In this document: positions 28,301-40,898 of the stretch, piece by piece
Numbering within the stretch: the first letter of the stretch is position 1
Layout: each line of letters starts with the position of its first letter
NCBI GenBank assembly: GCA_963281155.1
Contig: CAUJLY010000006.1
Coordinates: forward strand, 4,960,001 to 5,024,000
Length of the DNA: 64,000 bases
DNA from: Rhabditophanes sp. KR3021
Taxonomy: Eukaryota > Nematoda > Chromadorea > Rhabditida > Alloionematidae
Direction of reading: 5' to 3'
The notes under the pieces: generated by a model
Told to the model about the DNA's origin: nothing
The model's database searches: none
What the model saw: only the letters and a program-made list of their open reading frames with translations
Program-made: the position numbers and the translations under genes

Positions 28301-31300
28301 AATAACTTAGCTACAATAATGCCATAACAACAAGCGAGTTCAAATATGAGTGCTTTATTTAAAAAAATCGAATTATAACACAAATAGACAGTAGTAATCA
28401 CAACTTTAAACATTTAAACAATTTGGAAAAATGCAGCCTGCTATTGGGTACGGGAAGACATAGATTTTGCTATTTGTAAATATTCTTTAGAATAGAAAAA
28501 AGCTTCCGTATGATTTGTGTTTTTATGCATTGTGGGTAATAATCGGAACACTTACATGTATTTGTATCTTTTACTGAGTGACATCACTTTATTATTTAAC
28601 ATATTATTTAACTTATTGTTTAACTTATTGTGTAAGTGCTATTTTATCCTTTAAAGGTAAATCATATAGAAATTGCTATCCATAAAAATTAAAGTCATTA
28701 ACAATTATGTCTTATATTTAAATTTAAATATATTTCTAAAAGCTTTCATTCACAAATTATTACAAACAAAGACATTATTTTAAGACTAAAAATTACTTTT
28801 AATAGATATAGGAGTCTTTCAATTATAGGGTTTACAATTGTATAAAAGCCATAATATCTACTTTTGGATAACTTGTAAACTTACGAATCAAGTGCGTAGA
28901 TTAATTAAATGAGAAGCGTGCGAGTGCATAATATAATAATACTGCTATTTCAGGAGACATTTATGGCAATAAGTCCACCTTAGTTTAACACAATAATTTG
29001 GTTTATAAAAGACGAAGTTCAACTAACTTCCTTTAATAAAATAGTTTATTTATTTTACTCAATTTAAGTCCAGAAATTAAAGATTGTGAAACCACTGTAT
29101 TTTATTGAATATATTTTGCGTTGCTACAATTTTGAGATAAATCAAATTGGAGTTTTGACATTTTTGTATTAATTACTACATACTTTATGTTAAGGTTGTT
29201 ATGAATTTTTTTAATATATGCATACTTATTTGATTGCTTGCTTATTCTTCATTTTTTTTGTATCTTAAAAAGTTATTCATATATTTAACATTATTTTATA
29301 TATATTGTTTTCACGAATAGAGTACATGCCATGTTATTCTTGACGTGATATTACTTATTTAACAAAATATATTTTGCCAAATTTTAATAAGTTTTACGAG
29401 CAAAGTATAACTTGTATATTATTAAAGATCTAATTCTAAAGGCCGGAAATTATTCAATGCGTTTTATCAATAATTTACAAATCTTAAAACTATTTAAGGA
29501 TCATTAACATAAAAGCTTCATTTGATTATTATTTTAGATAAACTTTAAATCTTTCAGCATAAATTATGTTCTTTATTTAGAATACTCTCTCATTTGTAAA
29601 AAAGATTCTGTTTCATTAATAAAGATTTGCCTTCTTTTTATGTATAATAATATTTTTTGAGAGAAAAGATCACAAATGCTGGTTAGCATATGATTGAATA
29701 CTTTTTTTCTCAAACAGTTGTACATAACAAATTATTCAGACAAAAATGATAGACTACTATAAATTTGTTTTTTTAAATTAGTGCTCATAATTATTTTTGA
29801 ATAATAAAAATGATAACGAATTTTGATTAGTAAAGGTTGTAGGTTATTTAAATTATATTCCAGGTTTTTATAAAATAAAGTCCGACCGCATACTTTTGTA
29901 TATTTTGATTCCATAAATGGCAATAATTAGTGTATGGTAATAATCCATGAAATCGCTTTCTTTTTACCGTTCCAACCATATGTATGTTGACAATATGAAT
30001 TCCATTTGTTATTTTGTAATTTTGATGCAATTTAAAATGTTGTACAACAGTTATACGTTCAATTAGAAAGCATTTAAAATGACCAATAATTTTAGTCGTT
30101 TAATTTTATTACAATACATTTGGTTGAATTGGAGTATAAAGGTAATAAAATTTTAAATTCCATTGACAATATGATTATTAGTTGCTATCTTTCGATCCCA
30201 ACAAATTTCACTTTTTATTTATTTTAAAGACATCAAATTACCTACACTCAACCAAATGACAAAAAGAATAGATATATCTAAATAATTGTTATTTCCCTCA
30301 AAATGTTTGCCAATTCTTAGTGTTTATATTTTTAATGTAATATCGCATATATATTTTTCAAAAATATGAACTAATATACTTGTCTTTGGGTGTTTTATTC
30401 TATGATCTTTATAATATTGGGCCAATTGGTAAAGTCTGGCAAAAATGAATTGCTTAGTTTTGTGTGAAACATCTTGATACTATAACTATTTGATGAAGTT
30501 TGAAGATAATTGAAAATTTGTAACATACTTTTCGCAAATTGTGCATCTTTTGCAAGTTGAACATCTTTTGCATATTTGTTTCAAAAAATAACGGAATTTC
30601 ATAAAATGTTAAATTAACACATTCATCAATTTTTTGATTCAATAACAATATTTCTTTGTAATCGAAAGTGGCATACCAGAAAAGAAAGGCAAAGAAAAGA
30701 AAAGAAAGTGATTAATTGTTTATTTTTGCCAAAACACTTTTATCTATCAAAAGGTGAATGATCATTAAAAAGTATAGGACAAGGAAGCAGAAGTTTAATT
30801 AAAACAAAATGTAACAGTGATTACTATGTACAAAATATAACAATGATTCGTATTTACAAATAACTATTACAAATTGAGTATATATTGTTAAAGTATCGGA
30901 GATTGTACAGTTTAAGTAAAGGAGATTGTATGATTAATATAAAATAAAGAGAATACTTGGAAGTAATTTGGATCTGCCACCAATGTTCGTAACTAATTAT
31001 TAACTTTAATTTTTTGAAAATGCATATTTAACTTTTACGAGTTTTAATCCAGACATCCTTTTACTCTAAAAAATGGCACTTTCATTTTGCTGAATGAGTG
31101 GGACATCTTTGTCGGACCATTATTATAATAAAGTTGTGGCATTGTTATTTGATTTACCCAAGACATAAATTAAAAGAAGAGAGATATATGTGATAAATAT
31201 ATTTGATGTGGCAGTCTTTTTAAAATTTTCAATCAACTAACAACTTTGCCAACAGTGATCTGTTTTTGAGTAGAAAAATTATAACATGTGTAAAGACAGG

Positions 31301-31383
31301 ATCTCGCTGACTTTTTGTGATGTAGACATCGCTGAGCTTTTTGTGATATGCAGTCATCGCCAAACTTTTTGTGATATGCAGCC
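31301..31383 (+). repeat. Three 28-bp tandem repeats upstream of the myosin gene
   Basis: Units 31301-31327, 31328-31355 and 31356-31383 share the core 'ctttttgtgatatgcag' (unit 1 reads gatgtag at its end) preceded by 'atcgctga'. The array lies about 650 bp before the myosin start codon. It could be a clustered regulatory site for muscle expression or a plain minisatellite. Confidence 0.6.
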
Positions 31384-32031
31384 ATTGGAATTTTTATCGC
31401 TTGCCAATTATATATGTGTATTTGAATAAATGTAGATATGTGTAAATGTACATAGGTAGTATCTATATATTTTCCCTCTCTCTTTACGAAACATATTCTA
31501 CCACATCTTTGTGAGTGTAGGCAGCAGCTTTAATTTCTCAAACTTAATATATGTGTAATTGATAATGTTGATCACAACATGATAAATGCCTGGCAAGACC
31601 CTTCGTTCAACACTTACATACACACAAATAAATAACAGGAACTTGAAAATAGCTTAATGCTTTATGATCAAAACGAAAAGTTTCTTTTGATTTAATAGTG
31701 TAAAAGTGGGAGTTAAGCAAAAAGCTTTGAATTATCAGAAAATGCTTTCTTGTCTCTATATTTAAAAGCATTTAAAAGGAGGAGTGAGGCATATTGGTTA
31801 TCAAGAGTAGCTTGTGTTGGTTGGATAAGTTCCCTCATAACCACGGAATAATCTCGCAATCTTCACTCTACGCTATAACCGTTAGCTGTATTTCATTTTA
31901 TTAACACCAGAGCTTAATATTTTGTCATAAGAGCTTGTGATTTTATTTAATCATTGATACGATTTTGAATTTATTCTCATAACTTCTAAAATAAAGCTAA
32001 TTGCTATACTTTGTAGACTTTTTTGACAAAT

Positions 32032-35000
32032 ATGGACCACGAAAACGATCCAGGATGGCAATATCTTCGCCGTACTCGCGATCAAATTCTTCAAGACCAA
32101 AGTCGTCCTTACGATTCTAAGAAGAACGTATGGGTTCCCGATGCCGAAGAAGGAAAGTTTAAACCTCTAGGATTCATAAATTAAAGAGACAATACCTTTA
32201 CTGGGTATCATAAGTTTAAACCATTTCTATTTTTCTTGGCTACAATATGGTCTAAAACTATCATTTTTTATTTCCACATTTATTAATTTGGTCAACGAGG
32301 ATTTGAATTTATTTAAATATACAAATCATTAATAGGCAAAGATCTTTTCTACTCTGTTATTTTTTTACTCCACCATCTTTTAACAGAGTATTTTAATGAG
32401 TATACGGTAGAAATAGTAATAGAAGCAAAAGTTATAGTGAAACTATTGAGTACTCAATTAAATAACATTCAATAACGTACTTGTCTTTAGGTTATGTTGC
32501 CGCTGAAATCACCTCCACTAAAGGAGATATGGTTACTTGTGTTACTGCTCGCGGTAATGAAACTACTCTCAAGGTAAATAAATAAAGTAGGATTATATAT
32601 AATTTGATGGTGCTTTCAGAAGGAATTGATCCAAGAGATGAATCCACCAAAATTCGAGAAAACCGAAGACATGTCCAATTTGTCTTTCTTGAATGATGCT
32701 TCAGTCTTGACCAATCTTCGTTCTAGATACGGAGCTATGCTCATCTACACCTACTCAGGTCTTTTCTGTGTAGTAATCAACCCCTACAAAAGACTCCCAA
32801 TCTACACCGACTCTGTCGCTCGTATGTTCATGGGAAAGAGAAGAACCGAAATGCCACCCCATTTGTTCGCTGTCTCCGATCAAGCTTACAGAAACATGTT
32901 GCAAGACCACGAAAATCAATCTATGTTGATTACTGGAGAATCTGGAGCCGGAAAAACTGAAAACACCAAGAAGGTAATCTGTTATTTCGCCGCCGTAGGA
33001 GCTGCTCAACAAGAGTCAGAAGCAGCGGCCGCCGGAGTCAAAATCGAAGAAGAAGCCAACAAAGTTACTTTGGAAGATCAAATCGTCCAAACTAATCCAG
33101 TTCTCGAAGCCTTCGGAAACGCCAAGACTGTCCGTAACAACAACTCCTCCCGTTTCGGTAAATTCATCCGTATCCACTTCAATCGCCAAGGACGTGTCGC
33201 CTCTTGTGATATTGAGCACTATCTTCTCGAGAAGTCTCGTGTTATCAGACAAGCCCCAGGAGAGAGATGTTATCACATCTTCTACCAAATCTACTCCGAA
33301 TTCAAGCCTAGTCTCAAGAAGGACCTCCTCCTAGACCTCCCATTGAAGGACTACTGGTCAGTAGCTCAAGCCGAACTCACCATTGATGGTCTAGGTAGCT
33401 TTTAAATTATTTCCCAATCCTAATAATCCTTTTATCGTTACCAGATGACGCTGAGGAATTTCAACTCACAGATGTATGTAGGGCATGCCACAGGTTCCGG
33501 AAGTTCGAAAGCTTCCGAAAACTTGAAAAAGTTTCAAAAAACATTAAAAACTGTTCGAGTTAGAACATTTTAGAGTAAAAAATACCTTTGCAAGGTTAAA
33601 ATAACATTAAAAATAAGTAGATAGTGAAACTAGCTTTAGAATTTATAGAAGAGCGTAAAAACTAGTCGTAGAATTCATAGAGGATTTACTTAGAATCTCA
33701 AAAACCTTTGATTAGGAAAAAGTTTATTTGACATAGTTGACATAAATTATTACTTAAAAATTATAGATTATTAATTAGTGGGAATACATTTAAATTTGAA
33801 TACAAACATTAAGATATAATAATTAATTTAAATAGTAGAAATAGAGACAAATAATTAAAAATGTTTATTTTCTGGCAGCAGCTTTCTTACCATTTGAAGC
33901 TTACCCTTTCCGACAATTGACTAAATCGCCGGCCTCTTCAGATGGTGGCAATAAAGACGATGAAAACTCCAATCACATTCTTTTAGCCTAAATGTATATG
34001 AATTAACTTAGATAATATATACTTGCATTACGAGTATGAGAACTCGCTGCTGCTTTTCTAACAGCCTTTTTACCCTTAGATCCGTCCATTTTTTAAGTTG
34101 ATAATAATGAATTACTTAAAATGAGTAAATGGTGAAAAAGAGCTCTTTATATACCAATTTAGTCATAAAGAATATTTCATCATTTTACTTTACCTTTTAC
34201 AACTGTTAAAGTTCGACTAGCTAGGAAAAAACTTGTCCATACTAATATAAATTGTACCATACTATTAAGCAGTACAAAGAATGGAGTGGTTTAACATAAG
34301 ATAAAATAAGATACAATTAGGGATGAATATCATCATGCTATCATTTTTATCATTCACAATATGCTATGTTATGCTACGCATTGACTCAATTACTTGGGGA
34401 AAAAACTTTTATTTAGTACAATCAAAATTTAAATGATTATATTATATTATGTTATATTTAGGAAGCTTTCACCATCTTGAACTTCACCGACACTGAAAAA
34501 ATGGACTGTTACCGTTTGATGTCTGCTCTTATGCACATGGGTAACATGAAATTCAAGCAAAGACCACGTGAAGAACAAGCCGAACCTGATGGTACTGATG
34601 AAGCCGAAAAGGCCGCTAACATGTACGGAATCACTTCCGAGGAATTCTTGAAGGCCCTCACCAAGCCCCGTGTAAAGGTAGGAACCGAATGGGTCAGCAA
34701 AGGACAAAATGTCGAACAAGTCGCCTGGGGAATCGGAGCCATGTCAAAGGGTCTTTACGCCAGAGTTTTCCACTGGCTCGTCAAGAAGTGTAATCTCACT
34801 CTTGATCAAGTCGGTTATTCCAGAGATTACTTCATTGGAGTCTTGGATATCGCTGGTTTTGAAATCTTCGACTTCAACTCTTTCGAACAACTTTGGATTA
34901 ATTTCGTAAATGAAAAGCTCCAACAATTCTTCAACCATCACATGTTCGTACTCGAACAAGAAGAGTACGCTCGTGAAGGAATCCAATGGACCTTCATTGA

Positions 35001-38000
35001 TTTTGGTTTAGATTTGGCCGCTTGTATTGAGCTCATCGAACGCCCTATGGGAATTATCTCGATGTTGGGTAAGTATTACTGTTTAAACAAAAGATTAACT
35101 ATTAAAAATATATTTATTAAAGTAAATATATGTAACGTAAAAATAGAAATTAATTCAAATAGTCCCATCTAAATCCTTAACAGATATCCCCATTTTTAAT
35201 GTAATAGCGAATAGTTGTGTCTGATACTCCAATCGACTCAGCTGCACTTATGACAGATTGATGAACAACGACAATTTCATTCTCTTCATCTAACTGAAGC
35301 ACCTTTCACGCGTTCCAAAAGACAACTTGGAAACTCGTGTCCAAGATGAAACATTTTCGCCCCTTACTCATTTTAATGGTACCAAAAAGTATCCCTTTTG
35401 GATTTTGACAAAAATTAGACTTCATTTTGTTTATCCTAAATATGCCATATCAATTAAATCTTGTAATAAAGAGAACTATTTGAAACGATGCTGAAACGTT
35501 TTTGGATTTGACAAAAATATAAAATTATAAAAGTTAAAATTGATTTCGTTTACCTTGATTGTGCCATACTAATCGAATCCTTTCACAAAAAAAGACGAAG
35601 AATGTATCGTACCTAAGGCTACTGACATCACTTTGGCCCAGAAGTTGGCCGAACAACATTTAGGCAAACATCCAAACTTCGAAAAGCCTAAGCCACCAAA
35701 GGGAAAGCAAGCTGAAGCTCATTTCGCAATGAGGCATTATGCTGGTACTGTCCGTTACAATGTCAGTAACTGGTTGGAAAAGAACAAGGATCCACTTAAC
35801 GACACCGTCGTCTCCGTCATGAAACAATCTAAGGGCAACGACTTATTGTTGGAAGTCTGGGGAGATTATGTGACCCAAGAAGAAGTACGTGGGTAGCCCC
35901 TGTGGCATTGCATGAAGCTCGTGACATCGCTAAACTTCCCCCCAAAGCCTAGCTATCATTATTTCTAGTCTCCTAGGTTCATATCTTTTAGTTTCATAGA
36001 CTACAAATTACTTTAGCCACTTTATTACACAAATGTTTGAATCCCATTTATTAACAATTGTTTTCAGGCCGCCGTCAAGGCTAAGGACGGTAGTGGTGGT
36101 GGTAAGAAGAAGGGTAAATCCGGATCTTTCATGACTGTCTCTATGATGTACAGAGAATCTTTGAACAAGCTTATGACTATGCTTAACAAGACTCATCCTC
36201 ATTTCATCCGTTGTATCATCCCTAATGAAAAGAAACAGTCCGGTATGATCGACGCTGCTCTCGTACTCCATCAACTCACCTGTAATGGTGTACTTGAGGG
36301 TATCAGAATTTGTAGAAAGGGTTTCCCCAATAGAACTCTCCATTCCGATTTCAAACAACGTTACGCCATCCTCGCCGCTGCCGAAGCCAAATCTTCTGAA
36401 GACGCCAAAGTATGTGCCGAAAATATCCTCAAGAAGGTCGTCGATTCAGGCGGTCTTTCCGAGGAAATGTTCAGAGTTGGTTTGACCAAGGTATTCTTCA
36501 AAGCCGGAGTCTTGGCTAATCTTGAAGATCTTAGAGATGAAAGACTTTCTTCCATTCTCACTGGATTCCAAGCCGCCATCAGATGGTACTTGGGTCTCAT
36601 TGACAGAAAGAGAAGAACTGAACAAAGAGCTGGACTTCTTATTGTTCAAAGAAATGTTCGCTCCTGGTGTACCCTCAGAACCTGGGAATGGTTCAAATTG
36701 TACGGAAAAGTCAAGCCACTTCTTAAGGCCGGAAAAGAACACGAAGAGATGGAGAAATTGGAAGGCAAGATGAAGGAACTCCAAGACAATCTTGACAGAG
36801 AAGAGAAACTGAGAAAGGAGCTCGAAGAACAATGCACCAAATTGTTGGAAGAAAAGAATTCTCTTTATTCCAACAATGAAGGAGCCAAAGGAGCCATCTC
36901 CGATCTCGAAGACAAGCTCAACAAACTCACCACCCAAAAGAACGACTTGGACAAACAATTGAACGAGTTGAATGATCGTTTGGGAGACCAAGAAGACAGA
37001 AATGCCGATGTCACCCGCGCCAAGAAAAAGATTGAGGGAGAAGTTGAAAACTTGAAGAAACAAATCCAAGACCTCGAAATGAGCTTGAGAAAGGCCGACT
37101 CTGAGAAGCAATCTAAAGACCACCAAATTAGATCCCTTCAAGATGAGATGCAACAACAAGACGAAAACATCGCCAAGTTGAACAAAGAAAAGAAACACCA
37201 AGAAGAAATCAATAGAAAGTTGATGGAAGACCTTACCTCTGAGGAAGACAAAACCAACCATGTTAACAAGGTTAAGGCTAAGCTCGAGCAAACCCTCGAC
37301 GATCTTGAAGATTCCCTCGAACGCGAAAAAAGATCTCGTGCTGATACCGACAAGCAAAAGAGAAAGGTCGAAGGAGAACTTAAGATCGCCCAAGAAACCA
37401 TCGATGAATCCAACAAAGTTCGTCATGACATCGAGAACAACCTCAAGAAGAAGGAAGCCGAACTCCACTCTATCTCTTCCAGACTTGAAGATGAACAATC
37501 CCTTGTCGCCAAACTCCAACGCCAAATCAAGGAGACCCAAGGACGTGTGACCGAACTTGAAGAGGAATTGGAAAATGAAAGACAATCCCGCTCCAAGGCT
37601 GACCGTGCCAAGTCCGACCTCCAAAGGGAACTCGAAGAATTATCCGAGAGACTCGATGAACAAGGTGGAGCCACTGCCGCCCAAATCGAAGTTAACAAGA
37701 AGCGTGAAGCTGAACTTGCCAAACTCCGTCGTGATCTTGAAGAAGCTAACATGAACCACGAAAATCAACTTGCTGCCTTGAGAAAGAAGCACAATGACGG
37801 AGTTGCTGAGCTCGGAGACCAACTTGACCAAGTTCAGAAACAAAAGGCCAAGATTGAGAAAGAAAAATCCCAAATCCAACGCGAAATGGAAGACTTCTCT
37901 GCTCAACTTGATGCTGAAACTTCCGCCAAGCTTAACAATGAAAAACTTGCCAAGCAATTTGAAATTCAACTTTCCGAACTTCAAGCCAAGGCTGATGAAC

Positions 38001-40245
38001 AATCTCGCCAACTTCAAGACTTCGCCTCCTTGAAGGGACGTCTTCACAATGAAAATGGAGATCTCTCCAGACAACTAGAAGATGCTGAATCCCAAGTCAA
38101 TGGATTGTCCAGATTAAAGTCTCAAATGACTTCCCAACTTGAAGAAGCCAGAAGAAGTGGAGATGAGGAAGCTAGAGAAAGACAAACCCTCGCTGCTCAA
38201 GCCAAGAACTATCAACACGAATCTGAACAACTTCGTGAGTCTTTGGAAGAAGAAATCGAATCCAAGAATGAAGTTCTCAGACAGTTGTCCAAAGCCAACG
38301 CTGAAATCCAACAATGGAAAACTCGCTTCGAAGGCGAAGGTCTCCTCAAGGCCGATGAATTGGAAGATGCCAAGAGACGTCAACAACAAAAGATCAACGA
38401 ACTTACTGAAGCTCTTGATGCTGCCAACTCTAAGATTTCTTCTTTGGACAAAACTCGCTCTCGCCTTATGGGAGATTTGGATGATGCCCAAGTTGATGTT
38501 GAACGCGCCAATGGATTTGCCTCTCAATTGGAGAAGAAACAAAAAGGATTCGACAAGGTTGTTGATGAATGGAAGAAGAAAACTGATGATTTGTCCAACG
38601 AATTAGATGGAGCCCAACGTGATAACAGAAACTTGTCCACCGACTTGTTCAAACTGAAGAATGCCCAAGAAGAATTCGCCGAACAAACTGAAGGACTCCG
38701 CAGAGAAAACAAATCACTTTCTCTTGAAATCAAGGATCTTACAGACCAACTCGGAGAAGGAGGTAGATCAGTTCACGAAATGCAAAAGATTATTCGCAGA
38801 CTTGAAATCGAAAAAGAAGAACTCCAACACGCCCTCGATGAAGCCGAGGCCGCCCTCGAAGCCGAAGAATCTAAAGTTCTCAGGTAAGGAAAAATGATAA
38901 TATTTTCAGTTTAAATTTACCTAGCCCAGATTTATTAATACTACCAACATTTTTACTTGCATTAACATCTAAATTATTTTTAGAGCCCAAGTTGAATGCA
39001 GCCAAATTAGAAGTGAAATTGAGAAACGTATCTCAGAAAAGGAAGAAGAATTCGAAAATACTCGCAAGAATCACCAACGCGCTATTGATAGCATGCAAGC
39101 ATCACTTGAATCCGAAACTAAAGGAAAAGCTGAACTCCTCCGCGTCAAGAAAAAGCTCGAAGCTGACATCAATGAACTTGAAATCGCCTTGGACCACGCT
39201 AACAAAGCTAATACCGATGCCCAAAAGAACATCAAGAGATACCAAGAACAAGTCCGCGAACTCCAAGTCCAAGTCGAAGAAGAACAAAGACAACGTGACG
39301 ACATCCGTGAACAATATCTTAATGCCGAAAAGAGATCCACCATCCTCCAATCAGAGAAAGAAGAACTCGCCGTTTCTGCCGAAGCCGCCAACCGTGCCTG
39401 CAAACAAGCAGAATACGAAGCTGCCGATGCTCGTGACCAAGCCAACGAATTCTCATCCCAAGCAAATTCACTTTCTGCTGCCAAGAGAAAGTTGGAAGGT
39501 GAACTTCAAGCTATTCATGCCGATTTGGATGAAACTTTGAATGAGTACAAAGCTTCCGAAGAAAGATCCAAGAAAGCCGTCGCCGATGCCTCTAGACTCG
39601 CCGAAGAACTCAGACAAGAACAAGAACATTCATCTCACATCGACAGAATGCGCAAGGGACTCGAACAACAAATTAAAGAAATGCAAGTCAGACTTGATGA
39701 AGCCGAAGCTGCTGCTCTTAAGGGAGGAAAGAAGGTTATTGCTAAACTTGAGCAAAGAATTCGTGAAGTCGAATCTGAATTGGATGGAGAACAAAGACGT
39801 TATCAAGACGCCAACAAAAATCTTTCTAAGGCCGACAGAAGAATGCGCGAACTCCAATTCCAAGTTGACGAAGACAAGAAGAACTTCGAACGCATGCAAG
39901 ACCTCGTTGACAAACTCCAAAACAAACTCAAGACCCAAAAACGTCAAATTGAAGAAGCTGTAAGTTACTCAGATTTATATCTCTTAAAATTACATTTTAT
40001 TAATTTATCAATTCTAGGAAGAAGTTGCCAACCTTAATCTCCAAAAGTACAGACAATTACAACATCAATTGGATGATGCCGAAGAAAGAGCTGATGTCGC
40101 TGAAAACTCACTCTCAAAAATGCGCGCTAAGTCTCGCTCCGCCGCCAGTGTTGCTCCAGGAGGATTACAAGCATCTCAATCAGCTGCTGTTCTTAGATCT
40201 CCTTCACGCGCTCGCGCCTCTGCTTCCAACCTTGGAGATTATTAA
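32032..40245 (+). CDS. unc-54: Muscle myosin heavy chain (UNC-54 type)
   Basis: Nine exons: 32032-32152, 32491-32573, 32620-33394, 33445-33473, 34462-35068, 35595-35884, 36068-38883, 38984-39959 and 40018-40245, giving about 1,974 residues. The motor head carries the P-loop GESGAGKT (about residues 174-181), NNNSSRFGK switch I, and DIAGFEIF switch II. A lysine/glycine-rich loop 2 ([10 protein letters not shown]) follows, then the IQ region and a long heptad coiled-coil rod. The tail ends with the SPSRARAS segment found in UNC-54. Family role: thick-filament motor of body-wall muscle. Seven of the eight introns are GT..AG. Intron 1 (32153-32490) begins GA: one base separates GGAAAGTTT from an ideal donor GGTAAGTTT, and no in-frame GT donor exists before a stop. 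Codons are rich in C-ending forms, unlike the neighbouring genes, as expected for very high expression. Introns 4 and 5 are unusually long and contain antisense debris. Confidence 0.96.
33861..34092 (-). pseudogene. Decayed small basic-protein gene, antisense inside myosin intron 4
   Basis: On the reverse strand an ATG at 34092 opens a Lys/Ala-rich frame ([15 protein letters not shown]...). A possible donor at about 34024 and acceptor near 33986 follow. After them the sequence resumes in a frame with two internal stops, ending in the similar basic motif GKKAAARK and a TAA. The matching basic ends suggest one short nuclear or DNA-binding-type protein that has lost its frame. I recognise no family. 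A working gene with unseen splicing cannot be excluded. Confidence 0.35.
35165..35330 (-). pseudogene. NUMOD1-like helix-turn-helix fragment, antisense inside myosin intron 5
   Basis: The reverse strand from about 35300 to 35180 encodes roughly 40 residues of the pattern [10 protein letters not shown]...[13 protein letters not shown]...[11 protein letters not shown], ending in a stop. This matches the layout of the NUMOD1 DNA-binding module: a short beta strand, then a helix-turn-helix with SxxxAAxxxGVSxxTI. NUMOD1 is found in homing endonucleases and related mobile elements. A one-base frame change links it to about 17 further upstream codons, so it is a relic. No start codon or catalytic domain is visible beside it. 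Confidence 0.5.
35396..35583 (+). repeat. Diverged direct repeat in myosin intron 5
   Basis: Copy A (about 35396-35465) and copy B (about 35500-35583) share 'ttttggatttgacaaaaat' followed by a region matching 'ttcgtttaccttgattgtgccatactaatcgaatc' in part. Copy B runs to within 11 bp of the exon 6 acceptor, which is an unusual A-rich site (tttcacaaaaaaag). The repeat may belong to the same insertion as the NUMOD1-like fragment. Confidence 0.35.
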
Positions 40246-40898
40246 GCGTCACAAAACCCCCACCTATTAACCATATAATAACCAATTACGATACAATAGT
40301 TCAATATAATCTTGTTATACCACATTTAACATTATAGAATAAATATAATCATTATTAGTCTTATTATATCCACATTATTTAAAAATACAATCATAATATT
40401 AAACAGTATTTTATTAGTTATATCTTCTCAAGTAATTATTAAAATGCAGATATTTATAATATGGCCAATATATACATTTATTGAAGTTATCATGTATATT
40501 TTAAAAAATATCAGGGTTTGCGAAGCATAAAGTATCAATAAATTTTGGAAATATCATTAAATTTGTAGTCGTTATTGTAAGTATTCTTCAAATTTGAAGT
40601 CATCATAGTATCATTTAGAATTTGGGGTAACATAGATATTTGTATGCTTAAGATTAATATTTTTATTAAGTTGAAACATTAACAATTGCCATTTCATACA
40701 GGTTCCTACAAGTAAGTATTAAAATTGTTAGCTCTGGGGTTGTACAAAGTAGTTATTTGTAGATTGGTAACTCTGGGGTCATTTATGTAAATCAGTAATT
40801 CGTATTTGTTATTTAGTGGGTGTAATTTTAAGAAATTCTGTAATATTGATATTTCTTGATATTATATTGTTATCCCTCCTTCTTACTTTTTTCTAGTT
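40246..40898. other. Spacer between the convergent myosin and RING1-like genes
   Basis: Holds the two 3' UTRs. Two short copies of 'gttagctctggggttgta'/'ggtaactctggggtcatt' lie near 40727 and 40773. No gene seen. Confidence 0.5.
40338..40343 (+). promoter_or_regulatory. unc-54: Myosin polyadenylation signal
   Basis: AATAAA about 93 bp after the myosin stop codon, in AT-rich 3' UTR sequence. Confidence 0.55.

Larger units (their letters stand above)
27525..32031. other. Non-coding region between acn-1 and myosin
   Basis: No supported gene. The acn-1 3' UTR ends near 27690. A degenerate repeat lies at 28121-28300 and a purine-rich run near 30680-30710. The last kilobase before 32032 is the likely myosin promoter and 5' UTR and contains three copies of a 28-bp repeat (31301-31383), listed separately. 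Confidence 0.55.

Noticed and set aside
32157..32158. The GT at 32157 as the ordinary donor of myosin intron 1
   Set aside because: It leaves two extra bases and leads to a stop five codons into exon 2. It also destroys the conserved junction.
36446..37624. A 392-codon open frame on the reverse strand inside myosin
   Set aside because: It is the antisense shadow of the highly biased, charged myosin rod. Other long reverse and offset frames across 36000-40000 have the same origin.
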